Shown here piece by piece: positions 1-10,186 of a stretch of DNA of 64,000 nt; the stretch's first letter is position 1, and every line of letters starts with the position of its first letter. Origin of the DNA: Chondrus crispus (Eukaryota; Rhodophyta; Florideophyceae; Gigartinales; Gigartinaceae); the NCBI RefSeq assembly GCF_000350225.1, contig NW_005179291.1:359454-423453 (forward strand). The letters run 5' to 3'. Under the pieces are notes generated by a model. That model was not told where the DNA came from. It ran no database searches and saw only the letters and a program-made list of their open reading frames with translations. Both the position numbers and the translations under genes were made by a program.

Positions 1-1086
1 CTTCTGCTCGCGCGCCACTTGTCCTTTGTCCACTCGTGAAAAAACCTCAAAAAACATTTTCCTTTCAAATTATGACAAGCGGGTGTGGATCCCTGATTTA
101 AACGTCCCTTTGCGTGCGCACTCATGCGACGCGCGATCATACGTAATTTGCGCATTGTCTCCACCTGCGGCTGCAGTGACTTCGTCACTTCCTGATGTAG
201 CGCATCTCGCCGCTCTATCTCCATGAGCGTTAAGCCACCCATACTTGCTCGTCTCACCTCATCTTTCCTTCTCGCCATTGCCGATGCGCCTTACTTCCGC
301 CATGCTCATTCCTCGCTAGCTTCGTGCTGTGGTTCACAGCGTCCGTCTCGACTCGACAACATCCCGCATGCGTAATCTCGCCTGGGCGTGCCTTTGTGAG
401 GACCGTCCTTACTCCTCACCACGGCGCGATCCGTAACATCCTTTCCAACTTGATAACTTCTCGACGGGGGCATCCTCTTTCGCTACCACGCGAATACCTT
501 GGGGCCTCATAATTCTGCACAGAGCCGATCTCCGGTTGCTGATTCTCAATTCGATCACCCTCTTTCCAGCACATTTCCATCCTATCTCACTATTTCAGTC
601 GCGGTTCCCTCACTTCTCGCATCCTACACGTCGTCTTGATCTGCCTCGTCCGCGTGCAGTCGCCCCTCGACTGCGTCCTCTCCCAACCTTTTACCTTATC
701 TCGAAGGTAGCACACTCGTCAACCTGACGCATCCCCTTCTTCTCCAATCTTCTCGTCACACCCGTTCCCTTGTAGAACAGACTTCTTCCTCGACTCGAGA
801 TACAGCTTGTGGCCTTAATCACGATCGGCGGTTCGCAATCCCTTGTCGCCCTTGGGCGGCTGTCGTGTTCTTCTGACATTACGCACGATCGTTCCGGAAT
901 GACCGACCTAGGTGCGTCTCGGGAAGGGAAAACAAACATAAAAAACAAAACAACCGAAAAAAAACAAAAACGAAACAGAATAGTTAAGAGAGTAAAAACA
1001 TAGGAAACTGGTTGCGGCTCGCGTCTTCTTCTCGCTTTCCATCATCACATTGCGTATGGAGCTCATCCTGGTCTCGCGCGTGCGAC
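1..1086. other. Downstream region of gypsy-1, no gene seen
   Basis: This pyrimidine-rich stretch (plus strand) lies 3' of the gypsy-1 chromodomain. It has only short ORFs with no recognisable domain and an A-rich patch at about 928-1000. It is probably the element's 3' untranslated region, because gypsy-2 also has a long non-coding tract after its chromodomain. No polypurine tract next to an LTR start was found. Confidence 0.5.
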
Positions 1087-1416
1087 TTACGGTGGGAGGA
1101 GCAGATTCTTCCTCCGGAAATAGGTTACTGCTGCGCTGCGGGGTAGCTGAGAAATCGGCTCCCACGTTGCGTCCTCGATCGCGTAGCCATACCATTCCAC
1201 CTTGAGAATTAATTTTCCCTCTTGATAAGCGTGGTCGACTATTTTGTCGATCACGTACTCCTGACCCCCGGTTCCTTCTTCCTGCGTGTCCAACTGTCCG
1301 TCCCCCTTCCGAAGAGCCAGCGGCTCATCCTCATCCTGCTCTTCCGAGCCTCCCATCGCGTGTAGATCGGGCGGGATGCCCGTAGCTTCTTGATTTATCA
1401 AAGGTCCGTCATCCAT
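1087..1416 (-). pseudogene. gypsy-1 integrase C-terminal chromodomain
   Basis: The C-terminal half reads as a chromodomain: a hydrophobic start (YVIDKIVDHAYQEGK), the aromatic strand LKVEWYGY and the family signature ATWEPISQL, followed by a short helix. In chromoviruses this domain trails the integrase and is thought to direct insertion to marked chromatin. It is separated from the integrase core ORF by a stop at about 1417, so it is part of a broken pol rather than a free protein. The acidic linker before it (EEQDEDEPLAL) is typical of the integrase-chromodomain spacer. Confidence 0.85.
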
Positions 1417-1417
1417 C

Positions 1418-2386
1418 CTATCCTTCGCTATTCTTCGCTTGCGCGGCGGGTTCTTCTCGTTCCCCTTCTCGGTTGAGGAATTGTAACGCTTGTCGTAGCC
1501 CGACTATCGGCGTGCAGTCCATGGGACTAGGGGCTATTTCGACTCGATCTCGGGACACGCGCTCTTCCTGGTCGCCGATGGCAATGACGACCGTATTCTC
1601 AGTTGACTCCTTCACTTGATATGGGCCCGTAGCCACTTGTGCCAACTTATGTTTCGGCTCGGTAGCCGTGCCTTGCTCTTTCCGAAGGAATACGTATGAT
1701 CCTGGAGGGATGTCATACTTCGACTTGCGGAGCCTTGCGTCGAAATTTCGCTTGTAGCGCGCTTGTTCTTTCCGCAAGCTCTTACCAGCGCCTTTCATCA
1801 GGCTTTCCAACCACGACTGCCATTTCAGGTAGTATGCTCGATTCGAGCTAAATCCTTCCAAACTTGGCTGTGCTTGTAACGCAATGCTTCTCGGCGCCCG
1901 AGCTAACACCAGCTCGAAGGGCGCAATGTTCGTAGTTCGATGAACTTGCTTGTTGTATGCGAACGTCACAGCGTCGCTAAATAGGTCCCAGTCCTTGGGA
2001 TGCTCTCCAACGTATTTTCGCAACGCGGAATTCAGCGTGCGGTTAAACCTCTCAACTTGGCCGTTGGCTTGCGGGTGGTACGTAGTCGTGAACACATTGC
2101 GTATGCCGAAAATTCGACAGACGTTCTGAAAGAACCGGGCCGTGAACTGTGTTCCATTGTCGGACAGCAGCTTGACCGGCGGTCCGTACACGAATACCCA
2201 ATGGTGAAGGAAGGCTTGTGCGATGTGCGCAGCTGAGATCTTCTTCAACGGTACAGTTCGTACCAGTTTCGAGTATCGATCGCTGATCACGAGAATATAC
2301 CGATTTCCTCGCTTAGTTGTAATTAGCTCGCCGAGGATGTCAATGGCGACAAACTCCAGCGGAGCTTTGGGCGTGAACAGCTTCAT
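1418..2386 (-). pseudogene. gypsy-1 integrase catalytic core and C-terminal domain
   Basis: This segment holds the rve integrase core. The first Asp is in AIDILGEL, the second in LLSDNGTQF and the catalytic Glu in NGQVERFNRTL, completing the DDE triad. A GPYQV-containing domain follows, as in GPY/F integrases of Ty3/gypsy. The protein would insert the double-stranded cDNA copy into the host genome. The reading frame is separated from the upstream zinc-binding part by a frameshift near 2390-2410, and a stop at about 1417 separates it from the chromodomain. Confidence 0.9.
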
Positions 2387-2403
2387 TTCCTTCGTGTTTC
2401 TCC

Positions 2404-2679
2404 TTAACTACACCTTTCCCGCGCACATGCAGCGCAATTCTTCGCGACTGCATAGCAGTCAAGGGCCATCGTAGGCCAATAAAAATATCTTCTCAAAGTC
2501 TTGTAAAGTTTCCTGCCTCCCGGGTGGCCTGCCAATTTTGCGTAGTGGCTCAACCCTAGGACGCGGTCCCTTAACGATTGTGGTATCACCACTTGTACAA
2601 ACTCTGCCGCGGTACGGCATAGAGTTCCTTCGAGTTCCTCGGTCTCCATGCTGAACGTTCTCACCTTTCCGGCGTCCAT
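2404..2679 (-). pseudogene. gypsy-1 integrase N-terminal HHCC zinc-binding domain
   Basis: The integrase zinc-binding pattern is visible: an H in LSHYAKLAGHPG with a second H four residues later in AGHPG, then the pair in KNCAACARE. This domain multimerises integrase and precedes the catalytic core. It lies in a different frame from both the RT-RNase H ORF (overlap at 2661-2679) and the core ORF, giving two frameshifts in this copy. Confidence 0.85.
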
Positions 2680-5342
2680 TTCTTCCTTGATGCGGTTGCA
2701 GAAGGGGTCGACGGCTTGCTCGCGAATGAGCTCCTCCGGAGTGACAGCTTGGAATTGATCGAGGCGCTCAGGGGCGGTCCCCCCTCAAGAGCGAGGATGT
2801 CGTCTAACGCGTCAAAACTGTCCTCTTCCTCCACTGTACCCTCGGCCGGTTCGGCCGTAAAGCATGGAATTTCGTCGTCGATTTCGTCGACGGTTTCTCC
2901 TGCGGTCCGTAATCTTGGCAGGGCATCGGCTTGGCTGTTCGCCTTGCCCTTCTTGTACTTGATTTCGAAATCAAATTCCGAGAGGCGGAGCCTCCATCGG
3001 ATTAATCTCCCGCTGGGGTCGTTTACGTTCATCAACCACCTCAATGAGGCATGGTCGGTATGCACAATGAAGTGCTCGCCATATAGATATGGTCTTAAAG
3101 TCTGTACGGCCCAAATTACCGCTAGACATTCTTTTTCTGAAACGGAGTAGTTTCTTTCGGCTGCGGATAACGTTCTTGAAAAGAACCCGATGGGTTTACG
3201 TTGCGCATCCGGATATGTCTGAAATAATGCAGCGCCAATTTGATAGTCGCTTGCATCGGTGTCTACCGAATATGGTAGGTTCTTCTTCGGCAGCGCCAAC
3301 ACCGGTGGCGCCAAGATAGCGTCTTTGAGCTTATGAAAAGCTTTTTCGCACGGTTCGTCGAATCCTTCCAACTGGACTGGTTGTCCCTTCTTCAACAGTT
3401 GATTGAGCGGATGCGCGATTTTCGCATAATGCGGAACGAATCTGCGGTAGACATTACAAAGTCCCAAAAAGCTCCTGAGCTGGGTCTGCGTTTGAGGGTA
3501 CCTCACTTGTTCCAATGCGACGGTTCGCGCAGCGTCCACTTCCAATGTACCTGGCCGAACGACATGGCCCAGGTACTTGATCTTTTCGACGAAAAATTCA
3601 CACTTGCCAAGCTTGAGCTTCACACCTGCCTTCTCCAATACAGAAAGTATTTCATCCACGTGCACGATGTGCTCCTCCCACGACTTGCTAAAAATGATTA
3701 TGTCTTCCAAATACACCAAACAGCACTTCAAACGGAACGGAGAGAGCAGAATGTCCATTGCTCTCTGAAACCTCGCTGGCGCGTTAGTTAGCCCGAAGGG
3801 CATTCTTGAGAAGCGATACAGTCCTGAGTGACATGAAAATGCGGTCTTGTCGCGGTCGCGCTCAGGGATAGGCATCTGCCAATATCCCAAAATCGTGTCC
3901 AACGCGGAGAAAACCTTGGTGTCACCAAGCGAGTCCAGGCACTCATCCATGCGCGGTGAAGGATACGTGTCCTTTACCGTCACCGCGTTTAACCGACGAT
4001 AGTCTACGCAAAAGCGCATCGATCCGTCCGGCTTCGGCACTAATAAAACGGGCGACGCCCATTCTGACTGCGCCGGTTCGATGACTCCTGCTTCTAACAT
4101 CTTCTGTACTTCTGCGTCCTCGACCTCCCGAGCCTTTGGACCGGCTCGGTAGGGAGCTTGTGCAATTGGCCTTGTATCTGGGGCCAGTTCAATCCGGTGG
4201 ACCGTGGTGTTGATCTCACCGAGGGTCCCATCCCACATGCGGGAATACTTTTTCAACATGCGACGGAATCTTTCGCGCAGCCGGTCCGGCACGTGGCTCA
4301 GGTCGATTTCCTCCATGTCCGGCGGGGGAGGCTCAATCCGCCGCTCCGGCTTCGTAGTTGCCGTCGCGGAGAGCCTTTCCTCCCGTTCTCCTTGCTGTTC
4401 CTCGCAGTCTTGATCCGACGGTTCGCATCTTGTCTCCCCCGTAGGCGTCTTGGTGGAATTAGGAAAATTTTCCTTCTTCCTTTCTTGAATTCCGAGAACT
4501 TCACCAATGGTGGTTTTGCTCTCGAGCGCGGTTCTCGGGTGCGGTAATAATTCTGCCACCACTTGGCCTTTTTGCACCCTGACAGGGTACTTTCTAAAAT
4601 TTGCAACGAGTAAACGAAATGGCCGGTCAGGCTCAACCTGAACGACACCATTCGTGCACTTCAACCCGTGCCTTTCGTACAGCGACTGGTACGGCTGAAC
4701 CACCACCAAGCCCGCCCTCTTCGAGGTGCATTCCACGACGCGTTGCGTCCCTGGCTCGACAGTCGTGGCTCTTGCCACTTTTACCTTAGGGGAAATTCGC
4801 TCCACCTTTCCATCATTCTCGTCCTCGCCCGGGACGAGATTCTTTTTCCCTTTTCTCGTCGAGAACCGTCTAACTATCGGAACCTCCGAGAAATCCGCCA
4901 ACTCAACCGTTTTCTTCCTTGGATAAATTGCTTCCACAAACCGGTCACAGTAGTCCGCGCCTAGAATTAGCGGTACCGCGAGCTTTTCGCACACAATAAA
5001 ATCGGCTGCGGCCACAAATTTTCCAAGCCTCACAGGCATTCTAATCGGGCCGAGAGTCCGGAGTGGCCTATTGTTCGCGTCTCCAATGTCTTGGGTCGGT
5101 CCGTAGGACACTAGAGATTCCATTCCAGCCGGGAGTTCCGATTTTCGCACAAGGTTTGGTCCCGCGCCGGTGTCTAAAACAGACAACACCCGGCTCATCA
5201 ATCCGATTTTGGGTCCGATGTCCGCGTAAACTTTGTAGTTTTTTCGCGCAAGAACCAAAATCCTCTCGGGACACTCTCTTCGCTTATCCCTGTACCAGGG
5301 TCTTCGAACTTCTTCCAGCGGATGATCTCGGGCTTGGCTCAA
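2661..5342 (-). pseudogene. gypsy-1 protease, reverse transcriptase, RNase H
   Basis: An 893-codon open stretch begins with a retropepsin-like active site (VLDTGAGPNLV, about residue 55). It continues with an RVT_1 reverse transcriptase carrying MRFCVDYRRLN, MPFGLTNAPARFQ and the catalytic box CCLVYLEDIIIFS. An RNase H domain follows, starting DTDASDYQIGAALF and containing HTDHASLRWL. The usual YLDD box is YLED here, changing the second catalytic Asp to Glu, which is expected to weaken or abolish polymerase activity. The order PR-RT-RH before integrase is the Ty3/gypsy order. The next upstream gag frame overlaps by a few bases. Confidence 0.93.
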
Positions 5343-5865
5343 AATTTTCTTGACTTGAGCTGGCCCTTTGGGCTTGGCTTATCCACCAATCCAACAACCT
5401 CCTCATCGGGGCCTGCATTTTCCCTTAGAGATGGGGAACGGGGCTGAGACCCGGGCACAGTACGTCGACCCTGTGCCTCTCGCGACTCATGCGAGATTCC
5501 CCTCTCTAGTTTTCCTGCCGCTGCGGGATCCTCCTCACATCCGACGGTGCGGGCCCCGCGGCAGGCCCTCTGAAGGGTTGGTTCGGCCTCGGCGTTGAAG
5601 CACTCGGCGTGCTCGCCGTCTGCGAATCGAACCAATTATTGACCTTCAGGTAACTCGTCGATGGTATCCCTAACCTCTCCATCGGAGACAACGCCTCATA
5701 ATTTTCCAAAACTCGGTGCATTTCCCGGAGGGAAAGAATGCACGTTGGCGCGGCGTGCCCCTTTTCGTAACAATGATAGCACACCAGTCCGTGCGTCTTG
5801 ACGGGATATTGCGGCCTAGGTCCTCCACGGGCCAGCGGCCTTCCTTGACGTTGCGGCCTTCCCAT
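5339..5865 (-). pseudogene. gypsy-1 gag C-terminus with CCHC zinc knuckle (frameshifted)
   Basis: Two overlapping frames (5506-5865 and 5339-5635) cover this piece. The upstream one contains a nucleocapsid knuckle, CYHCYEKGHAAPTC, matching C-x2-C-x4-H-x4-C, which binds the packaged RNA. After the knuckle comes a helix resembling other gag tails. The main gag frame (5899-7791) ends just before it, so frameshifts separate the capsid-like region, the knuckle and the protease. Confidence 0.75.
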
Positions 5866-5898
5866 CCATCCTGGCCTTCGAAACGTTGTACCCTTGTC

Positions 5899-7791
5899 TT
5901 ACATCGGAATGCGCGGCGCCGGCGTGTGGCCGCGCCCCCGAAACATCATCACGGGATCCGCGGGCTCTGAAAACGACTCTGTCGTGTATGTGAGCGTCGG
6001 CAAAGTTGACGACCCGCTTGCCCCGTAGTCCTCGTGTCCGTAGCCCTCCGATGGCTCAATAAAATTGCCCTCGGCTACCAAGGCTCCTTCATACTGATTT
6101 TCGCTACTTCCGTGCGCACCGCGCTCCTCTGACGCGGAAATCGACTCGGCTAAATGGACGGCGGCATGAGTTTTGCGACCGGGATAAGAAGCTCTCGGCT
6201 TCTTACCTGCCCTGATCGTCGACGGCGTCTGGATTGTGACCTTCTTGGTCTTCTTGTCCTTAGCGCGGCTCGCCGAGCCATGCGCCTTCGCGTAATTAAC
6301 TAGTCTCAAAAACGAAACGTCTCGATTGTCTTGTCGGTATTGAGATACCATTGGCTTGATACTCGAATCGAGTCCTTCAATAAACATCGTCATTTGTTCT
6401 TCCATCGAATATACGTCCCCACATCGGTTGCTCGCGTCCGTCAGACGGATATAAAATTCCATCTCGTCTTCAGACGGTCTTTGCTGAACTTCTCGCAATG
6501 CGAGTACGGCTTGACGGATCGCCTCGTCGGTTGCGAAATTCCTCAACAACCACTGTACGGCCTCCGGCCAAACGGATACCTTTCCGTGGTGGGACGCGGC
6601 CGTCTGAGACACCGAAGTGTACTGCCTCAAGGCGATGCCGCTTAGAAATTCGGGCAACAAGCGGATCGCTTGCCCCTCGTTCATTTCTTGAGTATCAAAC
6701 TCTTGAACTAATTTTGCCAAAAAATCCAACACAAGGACCCCGTCCTCACCTGTGAACGTGTTGTCCTTCTTCACCTTAGGCGGAATATCTCTCCTGATTT
6801 TTCGCACGGCGGTCCGCCGGGAACTTGACAAATATGTCTGCGGGTTCCGCAAGCGGTACGTTCGGTACGAAAGTAATTTCTTGAAGAAGTAGTTGGTCGG
6901 ATTCAGCTCCTCCAACTCCTCCCATCGCGGCCCGCGCCGCGTTGCGACATCTTCGGGCTCCGCGTCCTTGTCTCTCCGCGAGGCGGACGAAGTGATTCCG
7001 CCCCGTCTCGAGGTAATTTTCTTGCCCTGCGAAATTCCTTTTCCTTCCTCTGAACGATGTTCGGAATCGCTGGCATGGTTCGACGAACCGTCGTCACCAT
7101 CTTCGGAGAGGCCATTCGACTCGGCCGTTGAGTCCTGGCCCTCCGGCTCGTCACTACAGTGACTCTTGCTCCTGCGTCGCAAATTCTTCTTCGAAGTCCT
7201 CGACTTGGAACTCCGCTGTACAGCGGCCTTGTCCTTCTTCGATCGACGGTCGCCTTCTCGACGCGTGGGGAGCGGCTCTTGACCGGCGACCTGTTCAAGG
7301 TCCTTGAGACGATGAGCGGCGCGGTCGAACCGGTCGTCGATACTGCTTCCAAATTTACCTAAGGACTCCAAAGCTTGATTCGCGTCGCGCCTTGCGTCTT
7401 TGACCGAAATTTTTAACGAAGCTAGGACCTCCGGCTCCAGACCGTCGGTCGCCTCACCTCGCTCCTTCTCGACGAGATCCACTCGAGCCGATAGCTCTCC
7501 TAAAACGGCGTGGAACTCGGAGGCTTGCAACTCCAGTTGCTTCCAGACGAGGGCCAATTCAGCCTCGAGATTTTTCTTCGCTTCTTCACGAATTTCGCTG
7601 CTCATCTTCTCCAACTTCTCGTCGAGGTCAGTCTTGTCGGCGGCTATCCCCGTAGGGCATTCTAGATCTCCGAGGTCCGTGGCCGTATTGGCCTGGCTCC
7701 GGGTGCGAGGACCCCTCCGGATCCTCGACGCTCGTGCCGATCCGTTTCTACTCGCCCCGGGACCAACGTCCCCGGGTGCGCTTGTTGACAT
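5899..7791 (-). CDS. gypsy-1 gag (capsid-like) ORF
   Basis: This 630-codon ORF starts just inside the primer-binding region. Residues 1-300 are charged and coiled-coil-like, with serine/arginine-rich linkers. The part from about residue 340 to 480 looks like a retrotransposon gag/capsid domain (TFTGEDGVLVLDFL, then ALRQYTSV and EVQQRPSEDEMEFYIRL). Gag assembles the virus-like particle that packages the element RNA. The ORF stops before the CCHC knuckle, which is in another frame, so the particle protein of this copy would lack its nucleocapsid. Assignment rests on position and the capsid-like pattern. Confidence 0.75.
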   Translation of the reverse strand: MSTSAPGDVGPGASRNGSARASRIRRGPRTRSQANTATDLGDLECPTGIAADKTDLDEKLEKMSSEIREEAKKNLEAELALVWKQLELQASEFHAVLGELSARVDLVEKERGEATDGLEPEVLASLKISVKDARRDANQALESLGKFGSSIDDRFDRAAHRLKDLEQVAGQEPLPTRREGDRRSKKDKAAVQRSSKSRTSKKNLRRRSKSHCSDEPEGQDSTAESNGLSEDGDDGSSNHASDSEHRSEEGKGISQGKKITSRRGGITSSASRRDKDAEPEDVATRRGPRWEELEELNPTNYFFKKLLSYRTYRLRNPQTYLSSSRRTAVRKIRRDIPPKVKKDNTFTGEDGVLVLDFLAKLVQEFDTQEMNEGQAIRLLPEFLSGIALRQYTSVSQTAASHHGKVSVWPEAVQWLLRNFATDEAIRQAVLALREVQQRPSEDEMEFYIRLTDASNRCGDVYSMEEQMTMFIEGLDSSIKPMVSQYRQDNRDVSFLRLVNYAKAHGSASRAKDKKTKKVTIQTPSTIRAGKKPRASYPGRKTHAAVHLAESISASEERGAHGSSENQYEGALVAEGNFIEPSEGYGHEDYGASGSSTLPTLTYTTESFSEPADPVMMFRGRGHTPAPRIPM

Positions 7792-7897
7792 CGCTCGTAC
7801 GAGCGGACCTACGCAGCAAAAAAGTTACAAACAAAAAGAAAATAAAAAAAAGAGTCCGTTACCCAGACCAACTTCCTTGTCGTAGAAAAAGCAATTT

Positions 7898-7999
7898 CTA
7901 GGTCGGGAGACCACTTTTGTAGTGCAACTCCAGGTCAACTTTGTCGTTGACACAATTCTAGGTTGGGTTTGCTGTAGACAATTCTAGGTCGGGAGACCA
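7898..7999 (-). promoter_or_regulatory. gypsy-1 primer-binding site region, tRNA-Tyr type, multiplied
   Basis: On the minus strand TGGTCTCCCGACCTAG follows the LTR end. Its complement ends GGGAGACCA and folds as the 3' end of a tRNA with a C1-G72 pair and a T-stem C61, as in eukaryotic tRNA-Tyr. Two copies are present (7898-7913 and 7984-7999). A third, degenerate repeat of the same block lies between them at about 7951-7979. The expected single site has therefore been multiplied in tandem. Confidence 0.8.
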
Positions 8000-8003
8000 C
8001 TTT

Positions 8004-8971
8004 TGTAGTGCAATGCGCCTGTTAGGCAGAGACCAAGGTCCGACGGTCCAACACAAACAACAGCAACAAAAACAACAACTGCCAACGGCACAGCGCTACG
8101 GAGTGTTCGAAGCTCTCTGTCCTCTTTAAGCGGGTTTGCGGCCCGCAGTAGCTCGGATCCCTGATAGGGGGGGGCAAGGAGAAGGGCCCAGCCCGGGATC
8201 GGTAAATGGTGGTAGAGACTTGTAAAGGCAACTGCTCGACGAGTTCGGAGGGGTGTTTAGGTAAACCTGGTCCGATGGGTCGTAAATCCAATGCTCGAAG
8301 AGCGCCTTGTACACCTTATACCCTTGATAAGGTCTTCGACGGGGACGTCGCAACGTAGCCCGTCGGGAAAGAAGAAAACGTAGCAGCGCTACACCTTCGT
8401 ACTGCCCGATGGCAAAGTACCAACAACGGATCGGTCGCAACCAGATTCCGATGGAACGAACACTGAGATAAACACCACTGGTGCACCAACAAAAAAGCCC
8501 GATGGCAAATGACGTCACGCTGCGAATCGCAATCCTACAAGGTGGGACCAACTCAAGATTAAGGGAAATTAGGATAGGGAAATAAAGGAAAATTGATAAG
8601 GAAAAAAGGGGTCCCCCGAGCGCAAAGGATAAAGTAATCTGTAGTTGAAGGGAATGTCTTGTAAAAGACGGACTTCAACCAAGGCGATATCAGACTCTGG
8701 CAACTCGGGTTACCTTTACTGACTTGGTCGTCAGAGGGCTAAGGTATATATCGCCCCGCCGGAGCCAGTACAGTAGCTCGCGGCACTAGATCCTAGATCT
8801 AATCTAGTGTCAGCTAAATTAATGCCAACTAATTAACTAAATAAAATAAAATAATTAAAAATTAAAACTGTGCAATTATTCACACGTGTGTCCCCCAAAC
8901 CCGGACTACTTTTCATATCCAAATATTTTCCTTTCTTTTCACCCCCCTTTCCAGGTGCGTATTGCACTACA
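8004..8971 (-). repeat. gypsy-1 5' LTR
   Basis: The 968-bp LTR is bounded by a 10-bp terminal inverted repeat (TGTAGTGCAA at 8004, TTGCACTACA ending at 8971). It lies four bases from the tRNA-Tyr primer site. A TATATATCG-like box near 8745-8755 could be a TATA element. The second LTR is not in the window. Confidence 0.85.
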
Positions 8972-9062
8972 CAAGCAGTAGCTGGATTTTCTGCTTCCAG
9001 ATGTAAAAGTTAGATGCGGTCAGCTTCTCGATTCTGACCGATCCCGAGCTTTGGTCATCCAT
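8972..9062 (-). pseudogene. copia-type gag N-terminus cut by gypsy-1
   Basis: An ATG at 9060-9062 opens a short frame ending in KLTASNFYIWKQKIQLLL. This is the typical start of Ty1/copia gag (substrate-like K-L-x-x-x-N-F-x-x-W). The frame is interrupted exactly at the gypsy-1 LTR edge. It therefore marks the gag of a copia element into which gypsy-1 inserted. The rest of gag would be on the far side of gypsy-1, outside the window. Confidence 0.65.
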
Positions 9063-10172
9063 TTCGCCGAATGGATGTACCCTTCGAGTATACAAGGTCT
9101 TCTGTTCCGGGATCCCAAGCCGTTAACCGAGAGTCAACACAATGGCAAGCCCACCCGTATAGGAAGTTTGTAGCGACTACTCGGAAACGTTCTTGGTGCT
9201 TGTTCCCGGCGGAGTGGAACAAGCGTATTCTTCTTAAAAATGCCTTAAGGCGCTACCCCTGTATGTCGGCCAGTGCGGGTCTTTCGACTGTGAACTGAAT
9301 CAAACGTGCCACGAGTAAGCACAACACTTTGCCTGTAGACGAACCAGGACTTTTGGTCACTACCGCGAACGGTCCCTGCAACCGAAATCGGCTTGTCCAA
9401 ACTTGATACGGTACTACCCCAATGAGGTTCCCACAACACAAGAATGAAACTGCCTTCGTCGTACTCGTGTGATTTGTTCACAATCACGCCTAGGGTCACC
9501 CTCTTCCGTGCGAACTTAATCAAGGTACGCGACCTTATACACGTATAGTGAGAGGTTCAGTGTTTAGGCACGTATTCTCTTCACCCAGGGGACCGAAGTC
9601 GTACCTATAGGGCTAATACCGAGAGCCTTACCCACACCGCCGACGCACCTCCCGAAGGCAGAGTGCGGATCGACTAGACCAGTACACTGTGATCCTCCCC
9701 GAGGATCAATGTTTCGTCTCTCGACGATTCTTGGTCGGACCCTCGCTCAAGTCAGATTTCCAATGGCACAAGCCTTTCACCAAGAGCGAGGGTATCGGCA
9801 GCTACGACGATCACCGGCGTGATCGAAGGGCAGTCTTCTTGGATTGATATGGTACGTTGGCGACTAGGGACTACACCCACAGCTCACACAACGATTGCCA
9901 AGACCAAGCTGCAACAGACACGAAGAAGATCCACCAAGTTGAAACGACAGCGGGTAGACGGAGACGAAAGACCAAGATGATAACGACAGCAAGTAGACGG
10001 CGACAGAACAAAACGAACGACAACGGCGATGAAAACGACGGCGGAAACGACAGCAGAAACCAAAACGAGAACGACAGCGGGGACCAAAACGGAGAACGAC
10101 AGCAGAGACCAAAACGAGAACGGCAGCAGACACCGAGAACAAACACTCACACAGCAGAATAATAACGTTGAA
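9063..10172. other. Copia leader / unassigned DNA with an integrase-tail-like remnant
   Basis: The stretch lies between a copia primer-binding site (10173-10186) and the copia gag ATG. On the minus strand around 9245-9523 two frames show GSFILVL and FRLQGPFAVV. These resemble the C-terminal integrase barrel of gypsy elements (VGD-VLV ... GPF-V) and suggest a decayed fragment. The part 9857-10160 is a GACAACGG/ACGACAGC-rich simple-sequence region that gives spurious ORFs. No intact gene is seen. Confidence 0.35.
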
Positions 10173-10186
10173 CTGGGCCCATAACC
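10173..10186 (-). promoter_or_regulatory. Copia primer-binding site, half-tRNA-iMet type
   Basis: Directly abutting the LTR, the minus strand reads GGTTATGGGCCCAG. This is complementary to the anticodon stem-loop of initiator tRNA-Met (GGGCCCATAACC), not to a tRNA 3' end. Drosophila copia is known to prime from a cleaved 5' half of this tRNA through the same segment. Confidence 0.75.

Larger units (their letters stand above)
1..8971 (-). mobile_element. gypsy-1: Ty3/gypsy chromovirus, left end outside the window
   Basis: The order on the minus strand is 5' LTR (8004-8971), primer-binding site, gag, CCHC knuckle, protease, reverse transcriptase, RNase H, integrase and chromodomain. That order and the chromodomain place it among chromoviruses of Ty3/gypsy. 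The internal ORFs are split by several frameshifts, so this copy is not autonomous. No copy of the LTR ends occurs between 1 and 1086, so the 3' LTR must lie beyond the window or be lost. The right LTR edge sits inside a copia gag start, showing nested insertion. The 5 bases just outside the LTR (8972-8976) would be one half of its target-site duplication. Confidence 0.9.

Noticed and set aside
9864..10142. Overlapping minus-strand ORFs rich in Ser/Val/Arg
   Set aside because: They are products of an ACGACAGC-type simple repeat read in three frames.
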